Below, piece by piece: positions 33,739 through 42,257 of a DNA stretch of 42,257 nt. The notes beneath the pieces were generated by a model. The model searched no databases, was not told the DNA's origin, and saw only the letters and a program-made list of their open reading frames with translations. Origin of the DNA: Scatosoma sp045124465 (GTDB taxonomy: Bacteria; Bacillota; Clostridia; Christensenellales; Borkfalkiaceae); NCBI GenBank assembly GCA_045124465.1, contig JBGVLV010000039.1:1-42257 (forward strand). The letters run 5' to 3'. Within the stretch, counting starts at the first letter, position 1. Each line of letters opens with the position of its first letter. The position numbers and the translations under genes were made by a program.

Positions 33739-35124
33739 TTACTGCTTGGGTTTGAGTACGCCGATCCGTATCGTTTTCACGTTCTCGCTCACCGCTTTGA
33801 GCGCCTCGTAATAAACCTCGCTCATCAGTCTGATACGGTCGAAGGTCACGTACTCGTTCGCCTGATGAATGGTGTCCTCCTCGCCGCAGACTTCCGGTCC
33901 GAACGCGCAACCGCATTTCAACGCCCGCGCGTACGTGCCGCCGCCGATCGCGATGGGCTGTTCGTTCTTGCCCGTAACGCGGTTGTAGACCTTCGTCAAA
34001 GTCGTGATAAGCTCGCCTTGCGGGTCGTTGTAAAGGGGGGCTTGGTAGTTGTCTATCACGTATTCCGCGCCCGCGTTATCCAAGCGCTCGGTCACGCTCG
34101 CCAAAGCGAACGTAGCGGGGAAACGTATATCCGACAGCACTTTCAACGCGCCGTTCTCAAACGAGGCGACATCGGGGGAGAAAGTCAGTTTGCCCGTTTC
34201 GTCCTCCAAAACGTCAAGACCCGCCGCGTCGCCGAAAAGGAGATCGTACGCCTTTTTGCAGTCCGCGTTCAAGGTCGAGAGGAACAGCAACATCGCTTGC
34301 AACGCGTTCGCGCCGCGCGTGGGCGTGGACGCGTGCGCCGCCTTGCCGTAGACCTTTAAAATATTCGTCGTGTTGTCGTAGGAAAAAGTCGTGCCCGCGA
34401 TCGGGTTTTCGTATCCCACGAGCGCGTTCGCCGCCTTTCTCGTCAGTACGGCGGTGGCAAGATCGCAGACCACGTTCATTCTCGTACCCGCTTTGAGCGC
34501 GGTCATAGGCGGTTCGGCGATGGGAAAACTCGTCGTGAAATGGAGAATACCTTTCTCCGCGTAGATGACGGGGAAGTTCGCGTCGGGCGTGAATCCTTCC
34601 TCGGGCATTTTCGCGACCTTATTGTAGTGTTCGATACATTTCCAGCCGAATTCCTCGTTGCAACCGACGATGAGCTTGATCTTGCGTTTGGGAACGATCC
34701 CCGAATCTTTCAACGCTTTGAGCGCGTATAAGCAAACGATCGCGGGCGTCTTGTCGTCCATCGCGCCCCGACCCCAAATTTTCATACCCGTCACGCCGCC
34801 GTCGGAAGGCTCGTCGTTGATAACGCCGCCGAAGGGGGGATATTTCCAACCGTTCCCCGCGGGAACGACGTCGAGGTGGGCGAGGACGGCAAATTCCTTG
34901 CCGCGGCCGTAAACGACCTCGCCTGCGTAGTTGTCGTAATTGTGCGTTTCAAAACCCATCTCTTCGGCGAGCGAAAGGAAATAGGCAAGACAGTCGGCGG
35001 TTTCTTTGCCGAACGGATATTCGCCGTTTTCGCCCTCGGCGGGTTTGAGCGAAGAATCGAATTTGAGGATCTCGACGGTGGAGTTTACGATCCTGTCGAA
35101 ATATTTCTGCATAACGTGTTCCAT
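33739..35124 (-). CDS. pepV: Dipeptidase PepV-like, M20 family
   Basis: A 461-residue M20 metallopeptidase. H83 and D85 in AHLDVVPAG, D123 in GRGAMDDK and E157-E158 in NEEFG are the expected metal and catalytic residues. PepV releases amino acids from dipeptides in the cytoplasm, fitting the opp transporter and M18 peptidases in the window. ATG 35124 has AAGGAG 9 bases upstream on the minus strand; the ATG at 35112 is too far from it. Confidence 0.93.
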   Translation of the reverse strand: MEHVMQKYFDRIVNSTVEILKFDSSLKPAEGENGEYPFGKETADCLAYFLSLAEEMGFETHNYDNYAGEVVYGRGKEFAVLAHLDVVPAGNGWKYPPFGGVINDEPSDGGVTGMKIWGRGAMDDKTPAIVCLYALKALKDSGIVPKRKIKLIVGCNEEFGWKCIEHYNKVAKMPEEGFTPDANFPVIYAEKGILHFTTSFPIAEPPMTALKAGTRMNVVCDLATAVLTRKAANALVGYENPIAGTTFSYDNTTNILKVYGKAAHASTPTRGANALQAMLLFLSTLNADCKKAYDLLFGDAAGLDVLEDETGKLTFSPDVASFENGALKVLSDIRFPATFALASVTERLDNAGAEYVIDNYQAPLYNDPQGELITTLTKVYNRVTGKNEQPIAIGGGTYARALKCGCAFGPEVCGEEDTIHQANEYVTFDRIRLMSEVYYEALKAVSENVKTIRIGVLKPKQ

Positions 35125-35161
35125 ATAACAAAACTCCTTACGTGGGTTTTCTCTCTATATT

Positions 35162-35190
35162 ATTATACACGATTTTTTTGTGAAGGTAAA
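35162..35190 (-). promoter_or_regulatory. Promoter of pepV
   Basis: On the minus strand TTTACC (35185-35190) and TATAAT (35162-35167) with 17-base spacing. Confidence 0.7.
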
Positions 35191-35261
35191 CAAAATCGAG
35201 GGCAAAACCGAAAACAAACCGCAAAAAATTATTTTTTTCTCCGCATAGCTTTGTCCCGCCT

Positions 35262-35290
35262 TTGACTTTTCCTTGAAAGTGTGATACAAT
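35262..35290 (+). promoter_or_regulatory. Promoter of the radC operon
   Basis: TTGACT (35262-35267) and TACAAT (35285-35290), 17 bases apart, about 39 bases before ATG 35330. Confidence 0.82.
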
Positions 35291-35329
35291 AAGACCGTAA
35301 CCAACCCTCACCCCCCAAGGAGAAACGGA

Positions 35330-36052
35330 ATGTCGGAACATAGCGGGCATAGACACAGACTTATCCAAAAACTCGACAGCGGCAGTCTTTGCGAACACGA
35401 ATACCTCGAAATGCTGCTTTTCAACGCCGTTCCCCGCCGTAACACCAACGATATCGCCCATCGCCTTCTGGCGCGTTTCGGCAATATCCGCGACGTGCTC
35501 GGCGCGCCCCTCGAACAACTGCAACAGGTGGAGGGCGTAGGCGAAAGCGTTGCGGCGTACCTTCGCTGCGTGGGAAAATTCTGTTCCGCGTTCGGCTGCT
35601 CGGATCGCGGCGCGCATAAATACCCCGACAAATTCGAACACGAATCTTTTCCTGCGTATGTCCGTCAGGCGTATGCGGGTCTGCCCTTTGAAAAACTCGA
35701 AGTCTACCTCATCGACGATACGGGCGCGGTGTTCGCAAGCCGCGGTTTCACCCATAAAGAGGCGGGCAGGGTAGCGGTGGACTCCGACGAGCTGTTCGCG
35801 CTCTTTTTGCTCGAACAACCCTCTGGTATCGTGCTTGTGCATAACCACCCGTACGGCTCTTGCGAACCCTCCAAAACGGACGACGAGATGACCGTGCGTT
35901 TCCAAGTATTCTGCGGCGTGCATAATATCCTTTTATGCGATCATTTCATCTACTCGCCGACGGGGATATACAGTTATTATAAAAGCGGCAAACTGGTGCA
36001 GATGAGCCGGGAATTAGCCCCGAAAACGCTTGCGGGCGGGGTGGAGCGATGA
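35330..36052 (+). CDS. radC: RadC-family JAB/MPN domain protein
   Basis: A 240-residue protein: helix-hairpin-helix (VEGVGES, about 67-73) and a JAB/MPN metalloprotease-like domain with H171, H173 and D184 in HNHPYGS...SKTDDE. RadC has no proven repair role despite its name. CCAAGGAG precedes ATG 35330. Its stop overlaps the kinase start (ATGA), so it heads a coupled run. Confidence 0.92.
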   Translation: MSEHSGHRHRLIQKLDSGSLCEHEYLEMLLFNAVPRRNTNDIAHRLLARFGNIRDVLGAPLEQLQQVEGVGESVAAYLRCVGKFCSAFGCSDRGAHKYPDKFEHESFPAYVRQAYAGLPFEKLEVYLIDDTGAVFASRGFTHKEAGRVAVDSDELFALFLLEQPSGIVLVHNHPYGSCEPSKTDDEMTVRFQVFCGVHNILLCDHFIYSPTGIYSYYKSGKLVQMSRELAPKTLAGGVER

Positions 36053-37329
36053 AAAAACGTTCCGCACCCGAAAGAACGCCGCTCCGCGCTTACTTTTTGC
36101 GCCTGTTCGGAAAATACGATATCCGTAACGAACAACATTTCATCTTTATCGGCAAATGGCTCATTTTCATCGTACTCCTGTTCATCGAACTGTTGATACT
36201 TTTGCAGCATCTCAATCAGATCGTTTCGGGCGGCAGTCTGAAAATGCTCGCGGCGGTGCTCGTCGTCGAGGTGTTCCTCACCCTTTCCGAATCGCTTACC
36301 CTGTTCGTCGTCAAGAACAAAAAAGCCCGCAGGGTCTTTTACGTGCTCGACGCGCTCGCGGCTTGCTGTTTCCTGTTCGTCACCGACGGCACTTATCCGA
36401 TCATCGTGTATATGCTCGTCCTCACCGAGTTTTATATCGGTTCGGAACGCACCTTCCCGTCCGTTCTGCTCCTGTGTATCAGTATACCGCTGTACGCGGC
36501 GAGTTATGCCCTGAAAGTGTACGTTATTTTCGGAACGGAAGTGAGCTTGCTCGGCGTGTTCGTGCAGTCGCTCGGACCGCTGTTCGCGCTCGTCGTGCAT
36601 TTCCTCGTCGTGCAGATAGGTCTGGCGTTCTACCGCCAGTTCCTGCGGCTGGATAAAACGCTGAAAGAACTCGACGCGAGCAAAAAGGAACTGGAAAAGG
36701 CGTACGCGGTAGTCGCGGAAGTGACCGCGCTCGAAGAACGCCAACGTATCGCGAAAGAGATCCACGATACGGCGGGTCACTCGCTCACGACGGTGATCAT
36801 GCAGACGGAGGCGGCGAAACTCATACTGCCCGCCAACCCCGACGAGGCGAAACAAAAGATCGTCGCGGCGAACTTGCAGGCGAAACACGCGCTCGAAGAA
36901 CTCCGCGACAGCGTGCATTTGCTTTCGGGAACGACGGCGAACAGAACGCTGAAAACCGCGCTCGAAGACATCGTACACGAATCGACGGACGGCACGGACA
37001 TCACGATACGGTCGGACATAGAGGACGTGGCGGTATCGCCCGCGAAATTCCGCTTTCTTTGCAATACGCTCAAAGAGGGGATTTCCAACGGTCTGCGCCA
37101 CGGCGGCGCGACGGCGTTCTGGTTCGAACTCAAAATCAAAGAAAACAAGATCGAATTTCTGCTCTCGGATAACGGCAGGGGCGTGAACACGGACGGACTG
37201 ACGCTCGGGTTCGGGCTTTCGAGCATGAAAGACCGCGCCAAAGCGCTCGGCGGCGAAGTGCGGTTTTGCGCGGACGAGGGCGAGGGGTTCGAATTGTATC
37301 TTACATTGCCAACGGATATGGAGAAATGA
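36049..37329 (+). CDS. Sensor histidine kinase, NarL/HisKA_3 class
   Basis: A 426-residue kinase: five or six membrane segments in about 30-195, a helical linker (about 200-225), the phospho-acceptor H239 in EIHDTAGHSL, and a C-terminal ATPase domain with NGLRHGGA and SDNGRGV (N and G1 boxes). There is no large extracellular sensor, so it probably senses the membrane or an intramembrane signal. It overlaps radC by 4 bases and the regulator gene. Confidence 0.92.
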   Translation: MKKRSAPERTPLRAYFLRLFGKYDIRNEQHFIFIGKWLIFIVLLFIELLILLQHLNQIVSGGSLKMLAAVLVVEVFLTLSESLTLFVVKNKKARRVFYVLDALAACCFLFVTDGTYPIIVYMLVLTEFYIGSERTFPSVLLLCISIPLYAASYALKVYVIFGTEVSLLGVFVQSLGPLFALVVHFLVVQIGLAFYRQFLRLDKTLKELDASKKELEKAYAVVAEVTALEERQRIAKEIHDTAGHSLTTVIMQTEAAKLILPANPDEAKQKIVAANLQAKHALEELRDSVHLLSGTTANRTLKTALEDIVHESTDGTDITIRSDIEDVAVSPAKFRFLCNTLKEGISNGLRHGGATAFWFELKIKENKIEFLLSDNGRGVNTDGLTLGFGLSSMKDRAKALGGEVRFCADEGEGFELYLTLPTDMEK

Positions 37330-37331
37330 TA

Positions 37332-37979
37332 ATGGAACGGAAGATCAAAGTACTCGTCACGGACGACCAACTCGACCTCGCGGAAGAACTCAAAAGCGTG
37401 CTGGAAACGGACGAAAAGCTCGAAGTCGTCGCGCTCGCGGCGGACGGGTTCGACGCGCTCGAAAAGATGAAAACGGCTTGCCCCGACGTCGTTTTGATGG
37501 ATATCCGTATGCCGAATATGAACGGCGTGGTCGCGACCCAGCGTATCAAAGCGGAATACCCCGAAGTCAAGGTGGTCATCTTGACGACCTTCGACGACAG
37601 CGATTATATCTTAAACGCCATCAATAACGGCGCGAGCGGGTATCTTTTGAAAGACATCGGCGGGTCTGCGCTCATCGACGCGGTGAAAAACGCGTACGCG
37701 GGCGACACCATTCTTCCCGCCAAGATCGCCCGCAGTATCGCGGCGGCGGCGAAGAACGTTTCCGCCGACAGGGAGATAAAGCTCACCCGCGCGTTCTCGT
37801 TCTCCGACCGCGAAGTGGAGATCGCGCTGATGATGTACGAGGGGTTCACCAACCGCCAGATCTCGGCGGCGCTCAAACTCTCCGAGGGTACGACGAGAAA
37901 TTACGTTTCGTCTATCTACGTAAAAACGCATAGCGAAAACCGCGCCGAGGCGGTGAACGCGATCAAGTCCGTTTTGTAA
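37332..37979 (+). CDS. LuxR/NarL-type response regulator
   Basis: A 215-residue regulator: receiver domain with D57 (VLMDIRMPNM) and K106 (LLKDIG), and a C-terminal LuxR-type helix-turn-helix near 150-210 (FSDREVEIALMMYEGFTNRQI). GGAG is 8 bases before ATG 37332 and only 2 before the in-frame ATG 37326, so 37332 is preferred. It is the partner of the kinase. Confidence 0.92.
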   Translation: MERKIKVLVTDDQLDLAEELKSVLETDEKLEVVALAADGFDALEKMKTACPDVVLMDIRMPNMNGVVATQRIKAEYPEVKVVILTTFDDSDYILNAINNGASGYLLKDIGGSALIDAVKNAYAGDTILPAKIARSIAAAAKNVSADREIKLTRAFSFSDREVEIALMMYEGFTNRQISAALKLSEGTTRNYVSSIYVKTHSENRAEAVNAIKSVL

Positions 37980-38003
37980 CGGAAAAGGAAAAAGGAACAT
38001 ACC

Positions 38004-38648
38004 ATGTATAAGACGGTCGTATTCGATCTGGACGGAACTTTGCTCGACACCCTCGCCGATCTGGCGGCGGCGGTCAATTACGCGCTCGTTAAAAACGGCT
38101 TGCCCACGCGCACAATAGACGAGGTGCGCGGCTTTGTCGGTAACGGCGCGGCGGTGCTTATGCAACTCGCGGCGGGGGAAGAACGTTCCTTCGAAAAACA
38201 GCTTTTGCAAGACTTCCGCGACTATTACGGCGCGCATTGCGCGGAGAACACCAAGCCGTACGACGGCGTTTGCGAGGTGTTGCGAACGCTCAACGCCCGC
38301 GGCGTGAAAACGGCGGTGCTTTCCAACAAACCCGACTTCGCCGTGAAAGACCTTTCGCAGCGTTATTTCCCGAACCTTTTGACGGAGGCGGCGGGCGAGA
38401 ACGAGGCGGCGGGTATCCGTAAAAAACCCGCGCCCGACGCGCTGTTTGCAATTATGGAAAAACTCGGCTCGAACCGCTCCGAAACGCTGTACGTCGGCGA
38501 TTCGGAAGTGGATATTCTGACCGCAAAAAACGCGGGCGTGGACTGCCTTTCCGTCACGTGGGGCTTTAAAGACGAACGCTTTTTACTCGAAAACGGCGCG
38601 GCAAAGCTCGTCCGTACCCCCGCCGAGATCTTGCGTTTTCTTCCGTAA
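38004..38648 (+). CDS. gph: HAD-family phosphatase, phosphoglycolate phosphatase-like
   Basis: A 214-residue HAD hydrolase: DxDGT nucleophile motif FDLDGTLLDT (about 7-16), LSNKPDF, and YVGDSEVDI (motif IV). It resembles Gph, which removes phosphate from 2-phosphoglycolate, but HAD specificity cannot be fixed from motifs. AAAAGGAA precedes ATG 38004, 24 bases after the regulator. Confidence 0.85.
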   Translation: MYKTVVFDLDGTLLDTLADLAAAVNYALVKNGLPTRTIDEVRGFVGNGAAVLMQLAAGEERSFEKQLLQDFRDYYGAHCAENTKPYDGVCEVLRTLNARGVKTAVLSNKPDFAVKDLSQRYFPNLLTEAAGENEAAGIRKKPAPDALFAIMEKLGSNRSETLYVGDSEVDILTAKNAGVDCLSVTWGFKDERFLLENGAAKLVRTPAEILRFLP

Positions 38649-38689
38649 AGGGAGAGGACGTAAGCCAAGAAACTTTTAGAGGTGACGTT

Positions 38690-39622
38690 ATGCCGAAAAT
38701 TTACACTTCCGCCGATCAGTTGATCGGCAACACTCCGCTTTTGGAACTTACTAACCTGGAAAAAACGTTGGGCTTGCAAGCGAAGATACTCGCAAAACTC
38801 GAATTTCTCAACCCCGCAGGCTCGGTCAAGGACCGCGTTGCGAAAGCGATGATAGAGGCCGCGGAACGTTCGGGCAAGCTCACCCCCGATTCGGTCGTCA
38901 TCGAACCGACTTCGGGCAATACGGGTATCGGTCTTGCCGCGGTCGTGGCGGCGCGGGGGTATCGGGTCGTCATCGTTATGCCCGAAACGATGTCCGTGGA
39001 ACGCAGAAAGCTGATGAAAGCGTACGGCGCGGAACTGGTGCTCACCGACGGGAAAAAGGGTATGGCGGGCGCGATCGAGAAGGCGGAACAGCTCGAAAAA
39101 GAGATACCGAACGCGTTTGTGGCGGGTCAGTTCGTCAACCCCGCCAACGCGCAGGCGCATAGAGATACGACGGGACCCGAGATCTACGCGGATACGGACG
39201 GGAACGTGGATATTTTCGTCGCGGGCGTGGGTACGGGCGGTACGGTAACGGGCGTGGGGGAATATTTAAAGAGCAAAAACCCCGCGGTTAGGATCGTCGC
39301 CGTCGAACCCGCAAGCTCGCCCGTGCTTTCTTCGGGCAAGGCGGGCGCGCATAAGATACAGGGTATCGGCGCGGGATTCGTGCCGAAAGTCTTGAACACG
39401 GAGATATACGACGAGGTCGTTCCCGTCAAGGACGAAGACGCGTTCGAAACGGGCAGGCTTATCGGCAAACGCGAGGGCGTACTCGTCGGGATCTCCTCGG
39501 GCGCGGCGTTGTGGGCGGCGATAGAGCTTGCGAAACGCCCCGAAAACGCGGGCAAAACCATCGTCGTTTTATTGCCCGATACGGGGGACAGGTATTTGTC
39601 CACCTCGCTTTTCGGGGAGTGA
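38690..39622 (+). CDS. cysK: Cysteine synthase A
   Basis: A 310-residue PLP enzyme. K47 in NPAGSVKDR is the PLP lysine, EPTSGNTGIG binds the substrate and GVGTGGTVTG holds the phosphate. It makes cysteine from O-acetylserine and sulfide. GAGGT precedes ATG 38690, 41 bases after gph. It ends the run and is followed by a terminator. With metY it gives this segment two sulfide-fixing enzymes. Confidence 0.96.
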   Translation: MPKIYTSADQLIGNTPLLELTNLEKTLGLQAKILAKLEFLNPAGSVKDRVAKAMIEAAERSGKLTPDSVVIEPTSGNTGIGLAAVVAARGYRVVIVMPETMSVERRKLMKAYGAELVLTDGKKGMAGAIEKAEQLEKEIPNAFVAGQFVNPANAQAHRDTTGPEIYADTDGNVDIFVAGVGTGGTVTGVGEYLKSKNPAVRIVAVEPASSPVLSSGKAGAHKIQGIGAGFVPKVLNTEIYDEVVPVKDEDAFETGRLIGKREGVLVGISSGAALWAAIELAKRPENAGKTIVVLLPDTGDRYLSTSLFGE

Positions 39623-39678
39623 ACGGGCATTTGGACGGCGTGACCCTCGCGGGCTTGCCTGCATAATAAAACATAATA

Positions 39679-39711
39679 AAACGGACTTGGAAAACCAAGT
39701 CCGTTTTTCGT
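39679..39711. terminator. Terminator between cysK and mgtE
   Basis: A perfect 12-bp stem (39679-39690 with 39695-39706), 4-base loop and T-rich 3' flank; A-rich on the other side, so it may act for mgtE too. Confidence 0.88.
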
Positions 39712-39729
39712 TTGAAACGTTTTTTGCTT

Positions 39730-41409
39730 TTATAGACTGCCGAGCATAGTTACGGCGAACGCGCAATAGATCGTCAAGGACAGCACGTCGATGATCGTCG
39801 TGATGAACGGCGAGGCGACGACCGCAGGGTCGAGGTGACACTTCTTCGCCAAAAGCGGCAGCATTGCGCCGATGAGCTTTGCGAATACGATGGTCGCGAA
39901 CATCGAAAGGGAGATGACGAGGGCGACGATCGTGCCGTTTTGAACGGTGTATAACTGATCGATGGTCATAACTTTGATAAAGCTTGCGATCGCGAGTATC
40001 GCGCCGAGCAGAATGGAAACGCGTATCTCTTTCCACGCGACCCGCCAGAAGTCGGAGAATTTGACTTCGCCGATCGCAAGACCGCGAATGATCATCGCCG
40101 ACGCCTGCGAACCCGCGTTCCCGCCCGTACCCATCAGCATGGGCATACACGCCGTTAAGACGATCCCGTAGACGGGCATATTCAGCGTTTGTTCGTTTGC
40201 GGAGATGATAAGACCCGAAAACGTCGAGGAAAGCAAAAGCAAAAGCAACCACGGCAAACGGTTCAAACAGATACGCCATATACCCGTTTTGAGATAGGGC
40301 TTGTCGGTAGGGGTGACGGCCGCCATCTTGGCGATGTCTTCCGTGCTTTCCTGTTTGATGACTTCCATTGCGTCGTCTACCGTGACGATACCGACGAGCC
40401 GCGTTTCCCTGTCCACGATGGGGAGCGCAAGGAAACCGTAGTCGGAGATCATACGCGCGACGTCCTCTTTGTCGTCCTCGGTGTGCGCGTAGATCACGTT
40501 TTCGTTCATAATATCGGCGATCGTCGCGTTCTTTTTCGCGAGCATAAGATCTTTCGCCGTCACAAGCCCCAAAAGCTTATTCGTCGGGTCGATGACGTAA
40601 CAGGTGTAGATCGTTTCCTTGTCGATCGCCGTTTGGCGGATACGTTCGAACGCCTCCTCGACCGTCATCGTCGGTCTGAGCGCGACGAACTCGATCGTCA
40701 TAATGCTCCCCGCGCTGTCCTTGGGGTATTTGAGGATCTCGTTGATATACGCCCGCGTTTCGTTGTCGCTTTGCGCCAAGACCCGCTTGACGACGCTCGC
40801 GGGCATTTCTTCTACGAGGTCTACCGTATCGTCGAGGAACAATTCGTCCATGACGGCGCGCAGTTCGCGGTCGTTCAGCTTATGCAACAGCTTTTCTTTG
40901 AGGTCGTTGTCCATTTCCACGAACGTTTCCGCGGCGAGGTCTTTGGGCAAGATACGGAAAAGCACAGGCAGATCGGCGTCCGACTCGATTTCTTCGAACA
41001 CTTCCGCAAGGTCGGTGGCGTTCATAGAGGAGATGAGCGGTTTCAAGACGGTGAAATTCCGCTCGGTGAGCAGTTGCACGATCTCCTCGCTTTCGGCGAT
41101 CCTGCGTACGATCTCCTGCGGCATTTCTTCGATGATGTCGACCGTGTCGTCGACGGACATACCGTCGAACACCTTTTCCAGTTCGTCGTCGCGCAGACCG
41201 TTGATGACGAGTTCCTTTTTTTCGGGATCGAGCAAAACGAGCGCGTCGGCGAGCAGGTCGGAGTTAAGCGCGCGGCAGAATGCGGGAATATCCGCGAGTT
41301 CCGTTTCCCGAATGACTTCCGCAAGCTGTTCGGGGTCGTATTTGTTTGCTATGTTTGCGGCGCTCGCATAATCCTGCGCCGCCAAAAGATCGAAAAGTTC
41401 TTTTTCCAT
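39730..41409 (-). CDS. mgtE: Magnesium transporter MgtE with duplicated N domain
   Basis: A 559-residue protein, about 100 longer than typical MgtE. Two successive MgtE N superhelical domains are visible: one with VFDGMSVDDTVDIIEEMPQEIV (about 80-101) and a second with MDELFLDDTVDLVEEMPASVV (about 187-207). Two CBS domains (about 232-350) and five membrane segments (about 385-558) follow, with the pore motif GTGGNAGSQ (427-435). It imports Mg2+ under control of cytosolic Mg2+. ATG 41409 has GAAGG upstream on the minus strand. Confidence 0.93.
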   Translation of the reverse strand: MEKELFDLLAAQDYASAANIANKYDPEQLAEVIRETELADIPAFCRALNSDLLADALVLLDPEKKELVINGLRDDELEKVFDGMSVDDTVDIIEEMPQEIVRRIAESEEIVQLLTERNFTVLKPLISSMNATDLAEVFEEIESDADLPVLFRILPKDLAAETFVEMDNDLKEKLLHKLNDRELRAVMDELFLDDTVDLVEEMPASVVKRVLAQSDNETRAYINEILKYPKDSAGSIMTIEFVALRPTMTVEEAFERIRQTAIDKETIYTCYVIDPTNKLLGLVTAKDLMLAKKNATIADIMNENVIYAHTEDDKEDVARMISDYGFLALPIVDRETRLVGIVTVDDAMEVIKQESTEDIAKMAAVTPTDKPYLKTGIWRICLNRLPWLLLLLLSSTFSGLIISANEQTLNMPVYGIVLTACMPMLMGTGGNAGSQASAMIIRGLAIGEVKFSDFWRVAWKEIRVSILLGAILAIASFIKVMTIDQLYTVQNGTIVALVISLSMFATIVFAKLIGAMLPLLAKKCHLDPAVVASPFITTIIDVLSLTIYCAFAVTMLGSL

Positions 41410-41427
41410 AATACTCTACCTTCCTTA

Positions 41428-41554
41428 TTATTTTTCTTCTTTCGTGAGGTAGCGTATCACCGCTTTGAACGTTTTACGGACGAAAGACCGCGCGGAACGA
41501 CCTGACGCCCGAGCGCCGTAGCGGATCTACGCCGTTGCTACTTAGATAGTTCAT
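41428..41554 (-). pseudogene. Short ORF before mgtE, apparently +1 frameshifted
   Basis: On the minus strand AAGGAGGA, a strong ribosome site, precedes ATG 41554. The first frame gives 26 residues (MNYLSSNGVDP..., stop at 41474). After about codon 11 a second frame, one base later, stays open to a stop at 41428 with the same codon bias as neighbouring genes, ending AVIRYLTKEEK. Joined, it would be about 42 residues, basic. It could be a broken small gene, a sequencing error, programmed frameshifting, or a leader peptide. No M-box-like structure was recognised. Confidence 0.45.
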
Positions 41555-41577
41555 AAAGCCGTTCCTCCTTTTTCGTT

Positions 41578-42257
41578 TTAGTCCTTTTTCTTTCTCAATA
41601 TGAGAAAATCGACGAGTATGCAGATCGCCGCAAAGCCGAGCAAGAGATAGGCGAGCCGCCAGATCGCGTCGCCGTTATCGTCCGTCGCGCCGAAAATGAC
41701 GTTTTCGCTCGTCGGCGGCAGACCGTCCGTTTCCGACACGTACGCTTTGGGTACGTATCCCGTGACCCCCGTCGCGTTTCCCTCTCCGTCTACGACTTCG
41801 ACCTGATAGTAGTCGTGATCGAGACGGGTGATCTCCCCAAGCACGCGCACCTGTTCTCCCCGCTGCAGTTTTTGCACGGTGAGAAGATGGGTGAGGTAGG
41901 GGAATTTATATAAAGTGACTTCGTTGGTAAGATACCCGACCTTGCTTTCGGCGTACTCCGTGCGGTAGTCGTCTACGGCGAGCGGGGAGCAGAATTCGCT
42001 CCGCGAAAGATAGGTGCGGTAGCGCGTTTGATCGAATACGGCGAGCAGGTAATATTCGCCCGCCTCGCCTATTTTAAGCGCCGTTTTCTTGTCTTGACTG
42101 CGTTCGTACGCGAGATAGGGGAATGTTTCCGCGCCGCCCAGCTCGCTCAGTTCGAATTCGACGAGCAGAGCGTTTTCCTCCGTTTCCACGACGGAAAATT
42201 CCGCGCTCGCCGCGCTGAATATGATCTCGTCCGCGCCGTTCACGGGGATCGTTTTGA
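41578..42257 (-). CDS. SH3-like domain membrane protein, 5' end outside the window
   Basis: At least 226 residues, open to the window edge, so the N-terminus is missing; a GTG at 42243 is not taken as the true start. It has an SH3b-like part with QRGEQVRVLGEIT and DYYQVEVVDGEGNATGVTGYVPKAYV (about 110-165 of the visible part), then a membrane helix near the C-terminus and a basic RKKKD tail. It is likely anchored and extracytoplasmic, binding cell wall or a partner. It lies upstream of the short ORF and mgtE on the same strand. Confidence 0.75.
   Translation of the reverse strand, partial: KTIPVNGADEIIFSAASAEFSVVETEENALLVEFELSELGGAETFPYLAYERSQDKKTALKIGEAGEYYLLAVFDQTRYRTYLSRSEFCSPLAVDDYRTEYAESKVGYLTNEVTLYKFPYLTHLLTVQKLQRGEQVRVLGEITRLDHDYYQVEVVDGEGNATGVTGYVPKAYVSETDGLPPTSENVIFGATDDNGDAIWRLAYLLLGFAAICILVDFLILRKKKD

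Noticed and set aside
33395..33916. Reverse-strand frame overlapping the pepV end
   Set aside because: It is made of hairpin repeats and an antisense shadow of pepV.
41410..41577. Possible M-box Mg2+ riboswitch upstream of mgtE
   Set aside because: The stretch lacks recognisable M-box core motifs and is better explained by a short ORF with a strong ribosome site.

Overview
The window looks like a chromosomal segment of an uncultured, moderately GC-rich Bacillota of the Clostridia type, plausibly a gut lineage near Christensenellales; the taxonomy is inference only. Signs are strong Shine-Dalgarno sites and TTGACA/TATAAT promoters, a lipoprotein oligopeptide-binding protein, a minimal SufC/SufB-like pair, LemA/DUF2207, PepV, MgtE and an acetyl-type MetA paired with MetY. 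Most genes favour G or C at third codon positions. I found no rRNA, tRNA, CRISPR array, transposase or phage gene.

Layout. 107-3405 (+): membrane-anchored ComEC-like metallo-beta-lactamase protein, TcdA, and an NSS-family sodium symporter, closed by a terminator. 3488-5727 (-): metY-metA, methionine synthesis through O-acetylhomoserine. 5856-13735 (+): oligopeptide ABC transporter operon oppA-oppB-oppC-oppD-oppF, with two copies of a structured repeat between the first three genes. OppC carries a seven-bladed RCC1-like propeller inserted in its extracytoplasmic loop and OppF carries an insert of about 100 residues. 13798-17753 (+): CmpB-like membrane protein, CNNM/CorC transporter, GalE and a YgjP-type metallopeptidase. 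17829-20879 (+): SufC-like ATPase, SufB/D-like scaffold and an M18 aminopeptidase, convergent with a second M18 aminopeptidase (20962-22230, -). 22445-25648 (+): MarR regulator and an ABC-ATPase/FtsX fusion, followed by a third, expanded copy of the repeat family. 26001-28913 (+): DUF378, LemA and DUF2207. 28977-30302 (-): membrane-anchored double YegP (DUF1508) protein. 30447-33226 (+): two FAD oxidoreductases, the first probably leaderless. 33227-33738: gene-free, AT-rich start and then an array of small hairpins. 33739-35124 (-): PepV. 35330-39622 (+): radC, histidine kinase, response regulator, gph and cysK in one run. 39730-42257 (-): MgtE, a short upstream ORF and a 5'-truncated SH3-like membrane protein.

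The most unusual items are (1) the RCC1-type propeller inside an Opp/Dpp permease; (2) a dispersed element of about 120 bp with terminal inverted repeats whose three nested stems co-vary between copies and which always starts at or next to a stop codon; (3) an unrelated hairpin array at 33493-33660 with a compensatory pair change between its two tandem units; and (4) a small, apparently +1-frameshifted ORF ahead of a MgtE with a duplicated N domain. Sulfur metabolism recurs (metA, metY, cysK, SufCB-like), as do peptide uptake and breakdown (opp, two M18 peptidases, PepV) and Mg2+ transport (CorC-type, MgtE).
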